The notes under the pieces were generated by a model. The model did not search any database. It was not told the DNA's origin and worked only from the letters and a program-made list of their open reading frames with translations. Below are positions 16,532 to 24,737 of a stretch of DNA of 64,000 nt, piece after piece. The stretch is from Variovorax fucosicus (lineage in GTDB: Bacteria; Pseudomonadota; Gammaproteobacteria; Burkholderiales; Burkholderiaceae_C), in contig NZ_JASZYU010000002.1 in the NCBI RefSeq assembly GCF_030316825.1, forward strand, positions 62,001-126,000. Reading direction: 5' to 3'. Every line of letters starts with the position of its first letter. Position 1 is the stretch's first letter. The translations under genes and the position numbers were made by a program.

Positions 16532-16734
16532 GAGATCTCCCGAGAGTGGGGCGGGTCTGGTCGACACGCCGCGCGTTTTCTTATTTGGTTACGCAGGTCA
16601 ATGCGAGAAGTGACGGCTTCAGCGGCGCTGCTGAATGTCAATCGGCAATTTAACGAACGTTTCTAAATGTACAAGAATTTCGCCGCACGCTTTGGGGCCG
16701 GCGAAGTTGTTCTCGAACGCGCAGGGGCTGCCGG

Positions 16735-16756
16735 TGCGACCGAGCGAGCGGTCGCA
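16735..16756. repeat. Inverted repeat upstream of the glycosyltransferase
   Basis: TGCGACCG (16735-16742) and CGGTCGCA (16749-16756) form a perfect 8-bp dyad with a 6-bp spacer, immediately followed by CATAGACT, a plausible -10-like string. It lies in the divergent gap between the exported module and the glycosyltransferase. It could be an operator or a hairpin in the glycosyltransferase leader. Confidence 0.35.
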
Positions 16757-16802
16757 TAGACTGTCGGGCACCCCCTCCACCTGCCACCACCGCTCCACGC
16801 CG

Positions 16803-17672
16803 TTGAACGCTTCAGACCAACTCCGCTTCCGGGCCATGGTGGTCCACTTCAACAACCCCGAGTCGATGGCGGGCACCGTCGCGCATCTGGCGCAGGTCGG
16901 CTTCGGCCGCGAGCGCATCGTGGTCTACGACAACGGCAGCGAGGCCTCAAAGCGCGAGCAGGCCCGCGAGGCTTGTGCCGCACTGGGTTGTGAGTTCGTC
17001 GCCTCGGCGGTGAACCATGGCTGGGGCGGGGCCATCAACGACTTCCTGCGCAGCCGCGGCTGGCAGGACGACGACCTGCTGCTCATTGCGGCGCACGATG
17101 CGCGCATCCTCGCCATCGACTTTGCCGAGATCGAACGCGAATTCAGCCGGCCTGAGCGCCTGTTCGTGAGCCCCTGCACCGTCAACGACATGGAGGGCCT
17201 GTACAGCGCCGCCCGTGCGTTCTGGTTCCGCAAGGCTGCGCCGGATGCGGTGAGCGAGGTGCAGGTCGGCCATGCCACGGCCTGCTTCGCGCGCCCTTCC
17301 AGGCTGGGTGAAATTGGCTTCGATGAGGAATACTTCATCTACGGTTGCGAGTCCGAAGTGTTCCTGCGCGCGAACGACGCGGGCTACGTCACGACCATGC
17401 TGCGCAGCTTCGTGGTCGACAACGCCGCCACCGACAGCAGCAGCGATTTCTGCACCCGCGCCTTTGCCATCAACAGCATGTACACGGCCTGGAAGCGGCA
17501 TGGCCTCGGCGGTGCGCTGCAGCGCGCCGGTGCGCTGGCGGGCTCCGCGCTGCGCCTGCGCCTGGCGGGCGACAGCAGCGGCAGCCGCATCAAGCTGGCT
17601 GCGGCGCTCTATGGCGTGACGCACCCGCGCGTTGGGCTGCGAACCTACCTCCGGCAACGCGGACGCGGCTGA
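16803..17672 (+). CDS. Glycosyltransferase, GT2-like
   Basis: A roughly 289-residue glycosyltransferase-like protein. The N-terminal Rossmann-type nucleotide-sugar region reads RFRAMVVHFNNPESM and IVVYDNGSEASK, with AHDARI as a likely metal-binding DxD-like site and FDEEYFIYGCESEVFLRA as the acceptor-side motif typical of GT2 rhamnosyl/galactosyl transferases. The frame is open back to 16635, but those residues look non-coding, and a start at TTG 16803 or ATG 16836 is more natural; no clear ribosome-binding site decides between them. It stands alone, with no polysaccharide genes nearby, so donor and acceptor are unknown. Confidence 0.75.
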   Translation: MNASDQLRFRAMVVHFNNPESMAGTVAHLAQVGFGRERIVVYDNGSEASKREQAREACAALGCEFVASAVNHGWGGAINDFLRSRGWQDDDLLLIAAHDARILAIDFAEIEREFSRPERLFVSPCTVNDMEGLYSAARAFWFRKAAPDAVSEVQVGHATACFARPSRLGEIGFDEEYFIYGCESEVFLRANDAGYVTTMLRSFVVDNAATDSSSDFCTRAFAINSMYTAWKRHGLGGALQRAGALAGSALRLRLAGDSSGSRIKLAAALYGVTHPRVGLRTYLRQRGRG

Positions 17673-17694
17673 GGGCCGCGCCGTCCCGGCGGCA

Positions 17695-19053
17695 TCAGGA
17701 TTCTTCCTTCCCCGGCACATCGGCCACCACCCGCGCGTGCCGCTGGAAGCTCCAGTAGGCGCTGGCCCAGTCCATCAGCACCACGATGCGGTTGCGAAAA
17801 CCGATCAGGAAGTACGCGTGCGCGAACAGCCAGAACAGCCAGGCCAGCCGGCCGCTGAAACGCAGCGGGCCGAGCGGCGTGCCGAGGTCGACCACGGCCG
17901 AATTGCGGCCGATGGTGGCGAGGTTGCCGTAGTCGCGGTAGCGGAACGGCTGCGTCGGCCGGCCCGCGATGCGGTGCAGGACGTTGCGAGCCGCGGCGCG
18001 TCCCATCTGCTTGGCGCCGGGGGACACGCCCGGCACGGGCTTCGGCGCCTTGTCCGGCGCGTGGCTCATCGCAGCCGCAAGATCGCCGACCACGCTGATC
18101 TCGGGGTGCCCGGCAATGCTCAGGTCGGGCTGCACCTTGATACGGCCGGCGCGGTCGATGTCGGACGCCGGTGCGCCGACCGCGCTGGCCAGCATCCGCC
18201 CCAGCGGCGACGCTGCCACACCGGCGGCCCAGACCACGCAGTTGGTGTCGATCCGGTAACTGTCCACGCTCGTCGCGTCCGCGCTGGAGGCTGATTCGAC
18301 CTGCAAGCCGGTGGCATCGATGGCGGTCACCTTGGCGTTCAGCCGCACCTTGACGCCCAGTTTTTCCAGTTGCTCCAGTGCCTTGCGGCTCAGGCTGTCG
18401 GGCATGGCCTGCAGCACGCGCGGCCCGCCCTCGATCAGCAGCACCTCGGCGCTGCCGGGGTCGATGCGGCGGAACTCGCCCTCGAGCGTGTGGCGCGCGA
18501 TCTCGGCCAGGGTGCCGGCCATCTCGACGCCGGTGGGGCCGGCGCCGATCACGCAGAAGGTCAGCAGCGCGCGGCGCCGTGCCGGGTCGGCTTCGTTCTC
18601 GGCCGCCTCGAAAGACATCAGCACGCGCCGGCGGATGTCGAAGGCGTCGGCCAGTGTCTTGAGGCCGGGGGCCGAAGCGGCCCATTCGTCGTGCCCGAAG
18701 TAGCTATGGGTGGCACCGGCGGCGACGATCAGGTGGTCGTAGCCGATGCGGGTTCCGTTCGCGAGCTGCACCTCGCGGGTGGCGGGCGCGATGTCGACGA
18801 CCTCGCCGAGCAGCGTCGTGACGTTGGGCTGGTTGCGGAACAGCAGGCGCACCGGCGCGGCGATCGAAGGCGCCGCCAGCCCGGCCGTTGCCACCTGGTA
18901 CAGCAGCGGCTGGAACAGGTGGTGGTTGGTCTTCTCGACCACCGTGATGTCGACGTCGGCCCGCTGCAGCGCGCGGGCCGCCTCGAGCCCGCCGAAGCCG
19001 CAGCCGATGATCACGATTCGGGGACGCGCTGCGGGGGAGGGCGATGTGCTCAT
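17695..19053 (-). CDS. ndh: Type II NADH dehydrogenase (NDH-2)
   Basis: A 452-residue FAD-dependent NADH:quinone oxidoreductase that feeds electrons to the quinone pool without proton pumping. FAD-binding IIGCGFGGLEAA lies at residues 15-26, the quinone-side KTNHHLFQPLLYQVAT motif near 42-57 is diagnostic of NDH-2, the NADH-binding VIGAGPTGVEMAG follows mid-chain, and the C-terminus has the expected hydrophobic/amphipathic membrane-binding segment (LAWLFWLFAHAYFLIGFRN). It is a single gene, divergent from egtB across a 100-bp gap with no obvious regulatory motif. Confidence 0.93.
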   Translation of the reverse strand: MSTSPSPAARPRIVIIGCGFGGLEAARALQRADVDITVVEKTNHHLFQPLLYQVATAGLAAPSIAAPVRLLFRNQPNVTTLLGEVVDIAPATREVQLANGTRIGYDHLIVAAGATHSYFGHDEWAASAPGLKTLADAFDIRRRVLMSFEAAENEADPARRRALLTFCVIGAGPTGVEMAGTLAEIARHTLEGEFRRIDPGSAEVLLIEGGPRVLQAMPDSLSRKALEQLEKLGVKVRLNAKVTAIDATGLQVESASSADATSVDSYRIDTNCVVWAAGVAASPLGRMLASAVGAPASDIDRAGRIKVQPDLSIAGHPEISVVGDLAAAMSHAPDKAPKPVPGVSPGAKQMGRAAARNVLHRIAGRPTQPFRYRDYGNLATIGRNSAVVDLGTPLGPLRFSGRLAWLFWLFAHAYFLIGFRNRIVVLMDWASAYWSFQRHARVVADVPGKEES

Positions 19054-19153
19054 GGCCGGATTATCCGCAGCGCCGGGCGGCCGCGGATTTGTCCTACGAG
19101 CAGCGATCGCCGCAATCGGCTAAAACCACGGTTTGCCCCGCAATGGAGACCGC

Positions 19154-20410
19154 ATGAATCTGGACAGGCCTATCGCGCAGGCGGCGGACACTCTGCGCGA
19201 GCGGTACCGTGCGGTGCGCGCGCACAGCCTTGCGCTGGCAGCGCCGCTTTCCCCGGAAGACCAGTGCATCCAGTCGATGCCCGACGCGAGCCCGACCAAA
19301 TGGCACCTTGCGCACACCACCTGGTTCTTCGAGACCGTGCTGCTGCAGCCGCACGCCAGCGGCTACGCGCCGTTCGACACCCGCTTTCACTATCTTTTCA
19401 ACTCGTACTACGAAGCGCTCGGCCCGCGCCATCCGCGGCCGCAGCGCGGCCTGCTGACGCGGCCATCGGTCGACGAGGTGCATGCCTATCGCGCGCATGT
19501 GGACGAGGCCGTGCTGGCGCTGCTCGACACCGCCAGCGCGCCGCTGTGGGCGCAGATCGAGCCGATCGTGGCGCTCGGCCTGCAGCACGAGCAGCAGCAC
19601 CAGGAATTGCTGGTCACCGACATCCTGCATGCGCTCTCGTGCAACCCGCTGCTGCCGGCCTACCGGCCGGCGCAGGGCCCCTCGCTGCGGCTGGCGGCGC
19701 TGCCCGCGCCGGTGCGCTGGCTCGCGCATGCCGGCGGACTGGCGCAGGTCGGCCATGCGGGCGAGGGCTTCGCGTTCGACAACGAGACGCCGCGCCACCA
19801 GCTCCTGTTGCAGCCCTTCGAGATCGCCGACCGGCTGGTGAGTTGCGGCGACTATGCGCAGTTCATCGCCGACGGCGGCTACCAGCGCCCGGATCTCTGG
19901 CTCTCGGACGGGTGGGCCGCGGTGCAGGCGCAGGGCTGGCGTTGCCCGGCCTACTGGCTTGCGCCCGATGACCCGCGCCTGGGAGTGCATGGCAGCAGCC
20001 ACAACGCAGCCGGCTGGCAGGTGTTCGGCGTGCATGGCGTGCGGCCGCTGGAGCCGCACCTGCCCGTGGCGCAATTGAGCTTCTATGAAGCCGCGGCCTT
20101 TGCCGAATGGGCCGGCGCTCGCCTGCCGACCGAGTTCGAATGGGAAGTGGCCAGCACCATGCCCGGCCTCACGCAGGCCACGGGCCACGTGTGGCAATGG
20201 ACGCGCTCTTCGTACGACCCGTACCCCGGCTTCCGGCCGTTGCCCGGCATTGCGGCCGAGTACAACGGCAAGTTCATGGTGGGTCAACTGGTGCTGCGTG
20301 GCGGCAGTTCCGCCACGCCCGACGGGCACACGCGCCCGAGCTATCGCAACTTCTTTCCGCCGGCCGCGCGCTGGCAATTCAGCGGGCTGCGGCTCGCGCG
20401 GGACATCTGA
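19154..20410 (+). CDS. egtB: EgtB, ergothioneine sulfoxide synthase
   Basis: A 418-residue non-heme iron enzyme that joins hercynine to a cysteine donor through an oxygen-dependent C-S bond. The N-terminal DinB-like domain supplies the three iron histidines: His51 in KWHLAHTTWFFE, and His145 and His149 in QHEQQHQELL. The C-terminal formylglycine-generating-enzyme-like domain carries LPTEFEWEVA, HVWQWTRSSY and VLRGGSSAT. GGAG lies five bases before the ATG at 19154. EgtD follows after 3 bp. No EgtA, EgtC or EgtE gene is adjacent, so the sulfur donor could be cysteine or gamma-glutamylcysteine; it cannot be decided here. Confidence 0.95.
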   Translation: MNLDRPIAQAADTLRERYRAVRAHSLALAAPLSPEDQCIQSMPDASPTKWHLAHTTWFFETVLLQPHASGYAPFDTRFHYLFNSYYEALGPRHPRPQRGLLTRPSVDEVHAYRAHVDEAVLALLDTASAPLWAQIEPIVALGLQHEQQHQELLVTDILHALSCNPLLPAYRPAQGPSLRLAALPAPVRWLAHAGGLAQVGHAGEGFAFDNETPRHQLLLQPFEIADRLVSCGDYAQFIADGGYQRPDLWLSDGWAAVQAQGWRCPAYWLAPDDPRLGVHGSSHNAAGWQVFGVHGVRPLEPHLPVAQLSFYEAAAFAEWAGARLPTEFEWEVASTMPGLTQATGHVWQWTRSSYDPYPGFRPLPGIAAEYNGKFMVGQLVLRGGSSATPDGHTRPSYRNFFPPAARWQFSGLRLARDI

Positions 20411-20413
20411 ACC

Positions 20414-21394
20414 ATGCGCAATCCCTCCTTCACCATCGACACACCGCTGGCCGGGCAGGCGGTTGGCCTGTCGGGTTTCGCTTCGGATCTGCTGGCCGGC
20501 CTGTCGCGCCGGCCCCGCAGCATTTCGCCGAAGTACTTCTACGACGTGGCGGGCTCTGCGCTGTTCGATCGCATCTGCGAGCTGCCCGAGTACTACCCCA
20601 CGCGCACCGAACTGCGCATCCTGACCGATCGCGCCGGCGAGATCGCGCACCACATCGGGCCGGGCGCCGAGATCGTCGAATTCGGCGCTGGCTCCCTCAC
20701 CAAGGTGCGCCTGCTGATCGATGCGTTGCATGCGCCACAGCGCTACCTGCCGATCGACATCTCGGGCGAGCACCTCGAAGGCGCGGCAGCGCGCCTGCGG
20801 GCCGACTGCCCGGGTCTGGTGGTTCAGCCGATCGTGGCCGACTACACCCAGCCCTTCGCGCTGCCGGCGGTTGCCGCCGGTGGGCGCCGTGTCGGCTTTT
20901 TTCCGGGCTCGACGCTGGGCAACTTCAATCCCGACGAAGCGCTGGCCTTTCTGCAGGGTGCCGCGCGCATGCTCGATGGCGGCGGGCTGCTGATCGGCGT
21001 CGACCTGATCAAGGATCCGGCGCTGCTGCATGCGGCCTACAACGACGCGCAGGGCGTGACGGCGGCTTTCAACCTCAACCTGCTGCAGCGCGCCAATGCC
21101 GAACTCGATGCCGACTTCGTGCCCGACCGCTTTTCGCATGCGGCGTTCTACAACGCGCCCATGCAGCGCATCGAGATGCACCTGGTGAGCCGCCGTGCGC
21201 AGGCCGTGCACGTGCAGGGCCAGCGCTTCATGTTCGCCGAGGGCGAAACCATCCACACCGAGAACTCGCACAAGTTCAGCATCGACGGGCTGCGCACGCT
21301 CGCCGTCAAGGCCGGCTTCGGCATCGGCCCGGTGTGGACGGATCCGGAGCGTTTGTTCAGCGTGCACTGGCTGCCGGTGACGGCGGCACAATAA
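20414..21394 (+). CDS. egtD: EgtD, histidine N-alpha-trimethyltransferase
   Basis: A 326-residue SAM-dependent enzyme that makes hercynine, the substrate of EgtB. The N-terminal EgtD signature SPKYFYDVAGSALFDRICEL is followed by the histidine-site PEYYPTRTE, SAM-binding VEFGAGSLTKVRLL (residues 88-101), GFFPGSTLGNF, and the C-terminal TENSHKFS motif. It lies 3 bp after egtB and 36 bp before the DUF427 gene, so egtBD is an operon core. The family length of about 320 residues matches. Confidence 0.95.
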   Translation: MRNPSFTIDTPLAGQAVGLSGFASDLLAGLSRRPRSISPKYFYDVAGSALFDRICELPEYYPTRTELRILTDRAGEIAHHIGPGAEIVEFGAGSLTKVRLLIDALHAPQRYLPIDISGEHLEGAAARLRADCPGLVVQPIVADYTQPFALPAVAAGGRRVGFFPGSTLGNFNPDEALAFLQGAARMLDGGGLLIGVDLIKDPALLHAAYNDAQGVTAAFNLNLLQRANAELDADFVPDRFSHAAFYNAPMQRIEMHLVSRRAQAVHVQGQRFMFAEGETIHTENSHKFSIDGLRTLAVKAGFGIGPVWTDPERLFSVHWLPVTAAQ

Positions 21395-21430
21395 GGGCTG
21401 CCCGCACATTGCGGGCCCCGGAGAATCCCA

Positions 21431-21712
21431 ATGAAAGCAACCTGGAACGGCGCCATCATCGCCGAGAGCGACGACACCGTCGTGATCGAAGGCAACCACT
21501 ACTTTCCCATGAGCGCGCTGAACCGTGATCACGTCACCTTCAGCAACCACAAGACCACCTGCCCCTGGAAGGGCTCGGCCAGCTACTACTCGCTGCTGGT
21601 CGAAGGCGAACTCAACGCCGATGCCGCCTGGTACTACGCCGACCCGAAGCCCGAGGCCGAAGAGATTCGCGACCGCGTGGCGTTCTGGAAGGGTGTGAAG
21701 GTCGCGCCCTGA
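21431..21712 (+). CDS. DUF427 domain protein
   Basis: A 93-residue single-domain protein matching DUF427: KATWNGAIIAESDDTVVIEG, YFPMSAL, the conserved TTCPWKGSASYYSL box and WYYADPKPEA. Biochemical function in the family is not established. It is the third gene of the plus-strand cluster, 36 bp after egtD and 7 bp before the dioxygenase gene. Several Trp/Tyr/Cys residues in the conserved box suggest a ligand pocket, but this is speculative. Confidence 0.9.
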   Translation: MKATWNGAIIAESDDTVVIEGNHYFPMSALNRDHVTFSNHKTTCPWKGSASYYSLLVEGELNADAAWYYADPKPEAEEIRDRVAFWKGVKVAP

Positions 21713-21719
21713 GCTGGCG

Positions 21720-22463
21720 ATGACCGATTTCGCACCCCGATTCGTCTCCCCCGCCCAACTCGAGACCGCACTGCGCGAAGACGGCTATGCCGTGCTGAGC
21801 CCGCAAGGCGTGGCCGACTGGCTCGGCAAGCCGCTGGCGCAACTCGATGCGCTGCATCCCGACTGGAACGGACTGCCGCCCGACGACTACCTGAAAGACG
21901 GCGGCCGCTACCGGCAACGGCGCCACGCCTGCTTCACGGTGGACGGCCATGAGCTGCAGCAGGTGCCGCACCGCGCGCACTGGCAGCCGGTGGAATACAA
22001 CGCGCTGCATGGCGGCATGCAGCGCTGGTTTGCGCCGATGGAGGCGGCCACGGTGGTGCAGCCGGTCTGGCAGCAGCTGATGCGCAGCCTGGCCGAGGCC
22101 GCCAGCGCCTTGCGCGGCCCGCAAGCGTGGTTCGTCGAGGCGCACCAGTTCCGCATCGATACCGCGGGCGGCATCGGCCGCCCCACGCCCGAGGGCGCGC
22201 ACCGCGACGGGGTCGACCTGGTCGCGGTGGCGCTGGTCGGGCGCCACAACGTCAAGGGCGGCGAAACGCGCGTGTTCGAGGCCGCTGGCCGGCGCGGCGA
22301 GCGCTTCACCATGACCGAACCCTGGAGCCTGCTGCTGCTCGATGACGCACGCGTGATCCACGAGTCGACGCCGATCCAGCCGCTGGCCGAAGGCGAGGGT
22401 GGTTGGCGCGACACGCTGGTCGTGACCTGCCGCGCCCATTCATTCCAGGGAGACGAGACATGA
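21720..22463 (+). CDS. 2OG-Fe(II) dioxygenase (BsmA/IDO-like family)
   Basis: A 247-residue enzyme of the BsmA/isoleucine-dioxygenase-like 2OG-Fe family. Metal-binding residues are visible as His161 and Asp163 in AHRDGVDLV and His214 in VIHESTPIQ. An Arg for 2-oxoglutarate is likely in the C-terminal part (WRDTLVVTCR). Some family members hydroxylate free amino acids. The stop codon overlaps the start of the methionine-synthase-core gene (ATGA), so both are translationally coupled and may share a pathway. The substrate is unknown. Confidence 0.85.
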   Translation: MTDFAPRFVSPAQLETALREDGYAVLSPQGVADWLGKPLAQLDALHPDWNGLPPDDYLKDGGRYRQRRHACFTVDGHELQQVPHRAHWQPVEYNALHGGMQRWFAPMEAATVVQPVWQQLMRSLAEAASALRGPQAWFVEAHQFRIDTAGGIGRPTPEGAHRDGVDLVAVALVGRHNVKGGETRVFEAAGRRGERFTMTEPWSLLLLDDARVIHESTPIQPLAEGEGGWRDTLVVTCRAHSFQGDET

Positions 22464-23494
22464 GCATGCGTCCATTGTTCAGTGCCACCATCGCGGGCAG
22501 CCTGCCGAAGCCGGCATGGCTTTCGGAAACACAGAAGCTCTGGCCGCAATGGAAAGCCGAAGGCGCCGAGCTGGCGCAGGCCAAGGCCGATGCCACGCTG
22601 CTCTGGATCAAGGCGCAGGAGGACGCCGGCCTCGACGTGATCGGCGACGGCGAGCAGTCGCGCCAGCACTTCGTGCACGGCTTCCTGGAGCAGGTCGAAG
22701 GCATCGACTTCGATCACAAGGTGAAGATGGGCATCCGCAACAACCGCTACGACGCGATGGTGCCGCAGGTGGTCGCGCCGTTGCGCCTGAAGGGTCGCGT
22801 GCACGCGACCGAAGCACAACTGCTGCGCGCTCACACCGACCGCAGGATCAAGTTCACTCTGCCGGGGCCGATGACCATCGTGGACACCGTGGCCGACCGC
22901 TTCTACGGCGACCGCGTCAAGATGGCAATGGCGTTCGCCGAACTCCTGAACGAAGAGGCGCTGGCGCTGCAGGCCGACGGCGTCGACATCGTGCAGTTCG
23001 ACGAGCCGGCCTTCAACGTCTATATGCAGGAGGCGGCCGATTGGGGCGTGCAGGCGCTGGAGCGCGCGGTGCAGGGGCTGACCTGCACGACCGCCGTGCA
23101 CATCTGCTATGGCTACGGCATCAAGGCCAACACCGACTGGAAGGCCACGCTCGGCGAGGAGTGGCGCCAGTACGAAACCGTGTTCCCCGCGCTCGCGAAA
23201 AGCAGCATCGACCAGGTCAGCCTCGAGTGCTATCACTCCCACGTGCCGCCGCACCTGATGGCGCTGCTCGAAGGCAAGGATGTGATGGTCGGCGTGATCG
23301 ACGTGGCGAGCGACGAGATCGAAACACCCGAGCAGGTGGCCGACACCATCGGCGCCGCACTGCAATACGTATCGCGCGAACGCCTGTTACCCTGCACCAA
23401 CTGCGGCCTTGCGCCGATGGATCGCGACATTGCATTGCGCAAGCTGCAGGCGCTCGCGCAAGGCGCGGCGCTGGCCCGTGAGCGATACGCCTGA
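22460..23494 (+). CDS. Stand-alone methionine-synthase core (MetE C-terminal-like)
   Basis: A 344-residue protein equivalent to the catalytic C-terminal half of cobalamin-independent methionine synthase. Zinc ligands are intact: His214 and Cys216 in VHICYG, Glu256 in LECYH, and Cys315 in CTNCGL. The N-terminal half of MetE, needed for folate binding, is missing, as in the core-MetE (Mes) enzymes that use other methyl donors. The MesX/DUF1852 partner known for MesD is not beside it; instead it overlaps a 2OG-Fe dioxygenase gene. Start ATG 22460 is preceded by GGGAGACGAGAC. It may make methionine or perform another thiol methyl transfer. Confidence 0.88.
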   Translation: MSMRPLFSATIAGSLPKPAWLSETQKLWPQWKAEGAELAQAKADATLLWIKAQEDAGLDVIGDGEQSRQHFVHGFLEQVEGIDFDHKVKMGIRNNRYDAMVPQVVAPLRLKGRVHATEAQLLRAHTDRRIKFTLPGPMTIVDTVADRFYGDRVKMAMAFAELLNEEALALQADGVDIVQFDEPAFNVYMQEAADWGVQALERAVQGLTCTTAVHICYGYGIKANTDWKATLGEEWRQYETVFPALAKSSIDQVSLECYHSHVPPHLMALLEGKDVMVGVIDVASDEIETPEQVADTIGAALQYVSRERLLPCTNCGLAPMDRDIALRKLQALAQGAALARERYA

Positions 23495-23581
23495 CTCGCG
23501 TCCTACAACCGGTTACGCACCCGCGCGGTACATTGGGGCATTGGCCCGACTGCGGCTCAACTTTGGTGAAGGAGGCCCGTC

Positions 23582-24019
23582 ATGTTCAATCACATCATGG
23601 TTCCGATCGACGGTTCCGAGACTTCGATGGTGGCGGTCAGCAAGGCCAGCGGACTGGCCCTGGCGTTCGGCAGCCGCATCACGCTGATCCATGTGATCGA
23701 CAACTACCCCTTCATCGGCGTCGGCGCGGACTATGCGCTGGGCCAGAACGAATACCTGGCCGCCGCAACCAGCAGCGCCAATGCAGCACTCGCACGCGGC
23801 GTGGCGGCGCTGGCAGCTGAAGGGCTGCACAGCGACCAGCGCGTGATCGACGGCCACGTGGTGCATGAAGGCATCGTCGACACCGCCGACGCGATCGGTG
23901 CCGACCTGATCGTGATGGGCTCGCACGGCCGCTCCGGCATCGAGAAGCTGCTGCTCGGCAGCGTGACGCAGCGCGTGCTGCAGGACGCGACGATGCCGGT
24001 GCTGGTGGTCAAGGGCTGA
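23582..24019 (+). CDS. Universal stress protein (UspA family)
   Basis: A 145-residue single-domain Usp. It begins with the family pattern FNHIMVPIDGSETS and ends with the ATP-binding signature GSHGRSGIEKLLLGSVTQRVL (G-x2-G-x9-G-S). GGAGG precedes the ATG. It is monocistronic and converges with the pseudouridine synthase gene, overlapping it by 11 bp at the 3' ends. The role is probably stress- or energy-linked, as for other ATP-binding Usp proteins. Confidence 0.93.
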   Translation: MFNHIMVPIDGSETSMVAVSKASGLALAFGSRITLIHVIDNYPFIGVGADYALGQNEYLAAATSSANAALARGVAALAAEGLHSDQRVIDGHVVHEGIVDTADAIGADLIVMGSHGRSGIEKLLLGSVTQRVLQDATMPVLVVKG

Positions 24020-24692
24020 TCCTGGAAGCGGCCGGCCCAACCGTCAAGCGCCAAGAGAACGGTGCCTCGCTCACAAAGCGCATGCCCTGCAACGTTGCCG
24101 GATGCGTGAAAGCCAGCACGGTGGCATGCAGCATCAACCGCGGAGCACAGGCCTGCACCGCCTCGCTCGCATACAGCGCATCGCCGAGGATCGCGTGGCC
24201 GATCGACGCCAGATGCACGCGCAACTGATGGGAGCGGCCGGTCAGCGGCTCCAGCAGCACATGGGTCGCCTGCTGTTGCGTTAGTTGCCGCAGCGCGCGC
24301 CAGCGGGTCTGGCTCGGCTTGCCGGCGGCATCGATCTTCTGCAGCGGCCGGCGCGGCCAGTCTGCGATGAGCGGCGCGTCGATCAGGGCCCATTCATCCG
24401 ACAGCGGCATCAACCCGTCGACCACGGCCTCGTAACGCTTCTCCACCTGCCGCGCGGCGAACGCGTCCCCGAGCGCGCGCTGCGTTGCAAGGTTGCGCGC
24501 CATCAATACCAGCCCGCTGGTGGCCATGTCGAGCCGGTGCACGACCAGCGCATCGGGCCAGCGTTGCTGCGCCCGCGCGCTCAGGCAGTCCTGCTTGTCC
24601 GCGCCGCGGCCGGGTACGCAAAGAAGGCCGGCAGGCTTCTCGAGCACCAGCAGGTCGGGGTCTTCGTGGATTGCGTGCAGGGGGGCCATCAT
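24009..24692 (-). CDS. RluA-family pseudouridine synthase
   Basis: A 227-residue single-domain synthase that would isomerise uridine in rRNA or tRNA. The catalytic Asp55 is in HRLDMATSG, and other motifs are LLVLEKPAGLLCVPG and LTGRSHQLRVHLASIGHAILGD. The absence of an N-terminal S4 domain and the short length resemble RluA itself rather than RluC/D. The target site cannot be told. Two adjacent ATGs (24692, 24689) are possible starts. Confidence 0.92.
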   Translation of the reverse strand: MMAPLHAIHEDPDLLVLEKPAGLLCVPGRGADKQDCLSARAQQRWPDALVVHRLDMATSGLVLMARNLATQRALGDAFAARQVEKRYEAVVDGLMPLSDEWALIDAPLIADWPRRPLQKIDAAGKPSQTRWRALRQLTQQQATHVLLEPLTGRSHQLRVHLASIGHAILGDALYASEAVQACAPRLMLHATVLAFTHPATLQGMRFVSEAPFSWRLTVGPAASRISP

Positions 24693-24737
24693 CGGAGGCT
24701 CAGTTTAGGTCGGCGGGTCTGCGCTATCCTCGATGCG

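Noticed and set aside
16635..16802. N-terminal extension of the glycosyltransferase
   Set aside because: The extra residues are unlike coding sequence and overlap a promoter-like dyad; the Rossmann strand begins near 16830.
17661..17692. GC-rich imperfect stem between the glycosyltransferase and NDH-2 genes as a bidirectional terminator
   Set aside because: The pairing has bulges and there is no T-tract on either side; too weak to report as a feature.
18370..19971. Long plus-strand frame through the NDH-2 gene and egtB
   Set aside because: The translation is Arg/Ala/Gln-rich low-complexity and antisense or out of frame to two clear enzymes.
19094..21550. 818-codon minus-strand frame opposite egtB-egtD
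   Set aside because: Composition (Arg, His, Gln, Ala) is that of an antisense shadow in GC-rich DNA; no family match.
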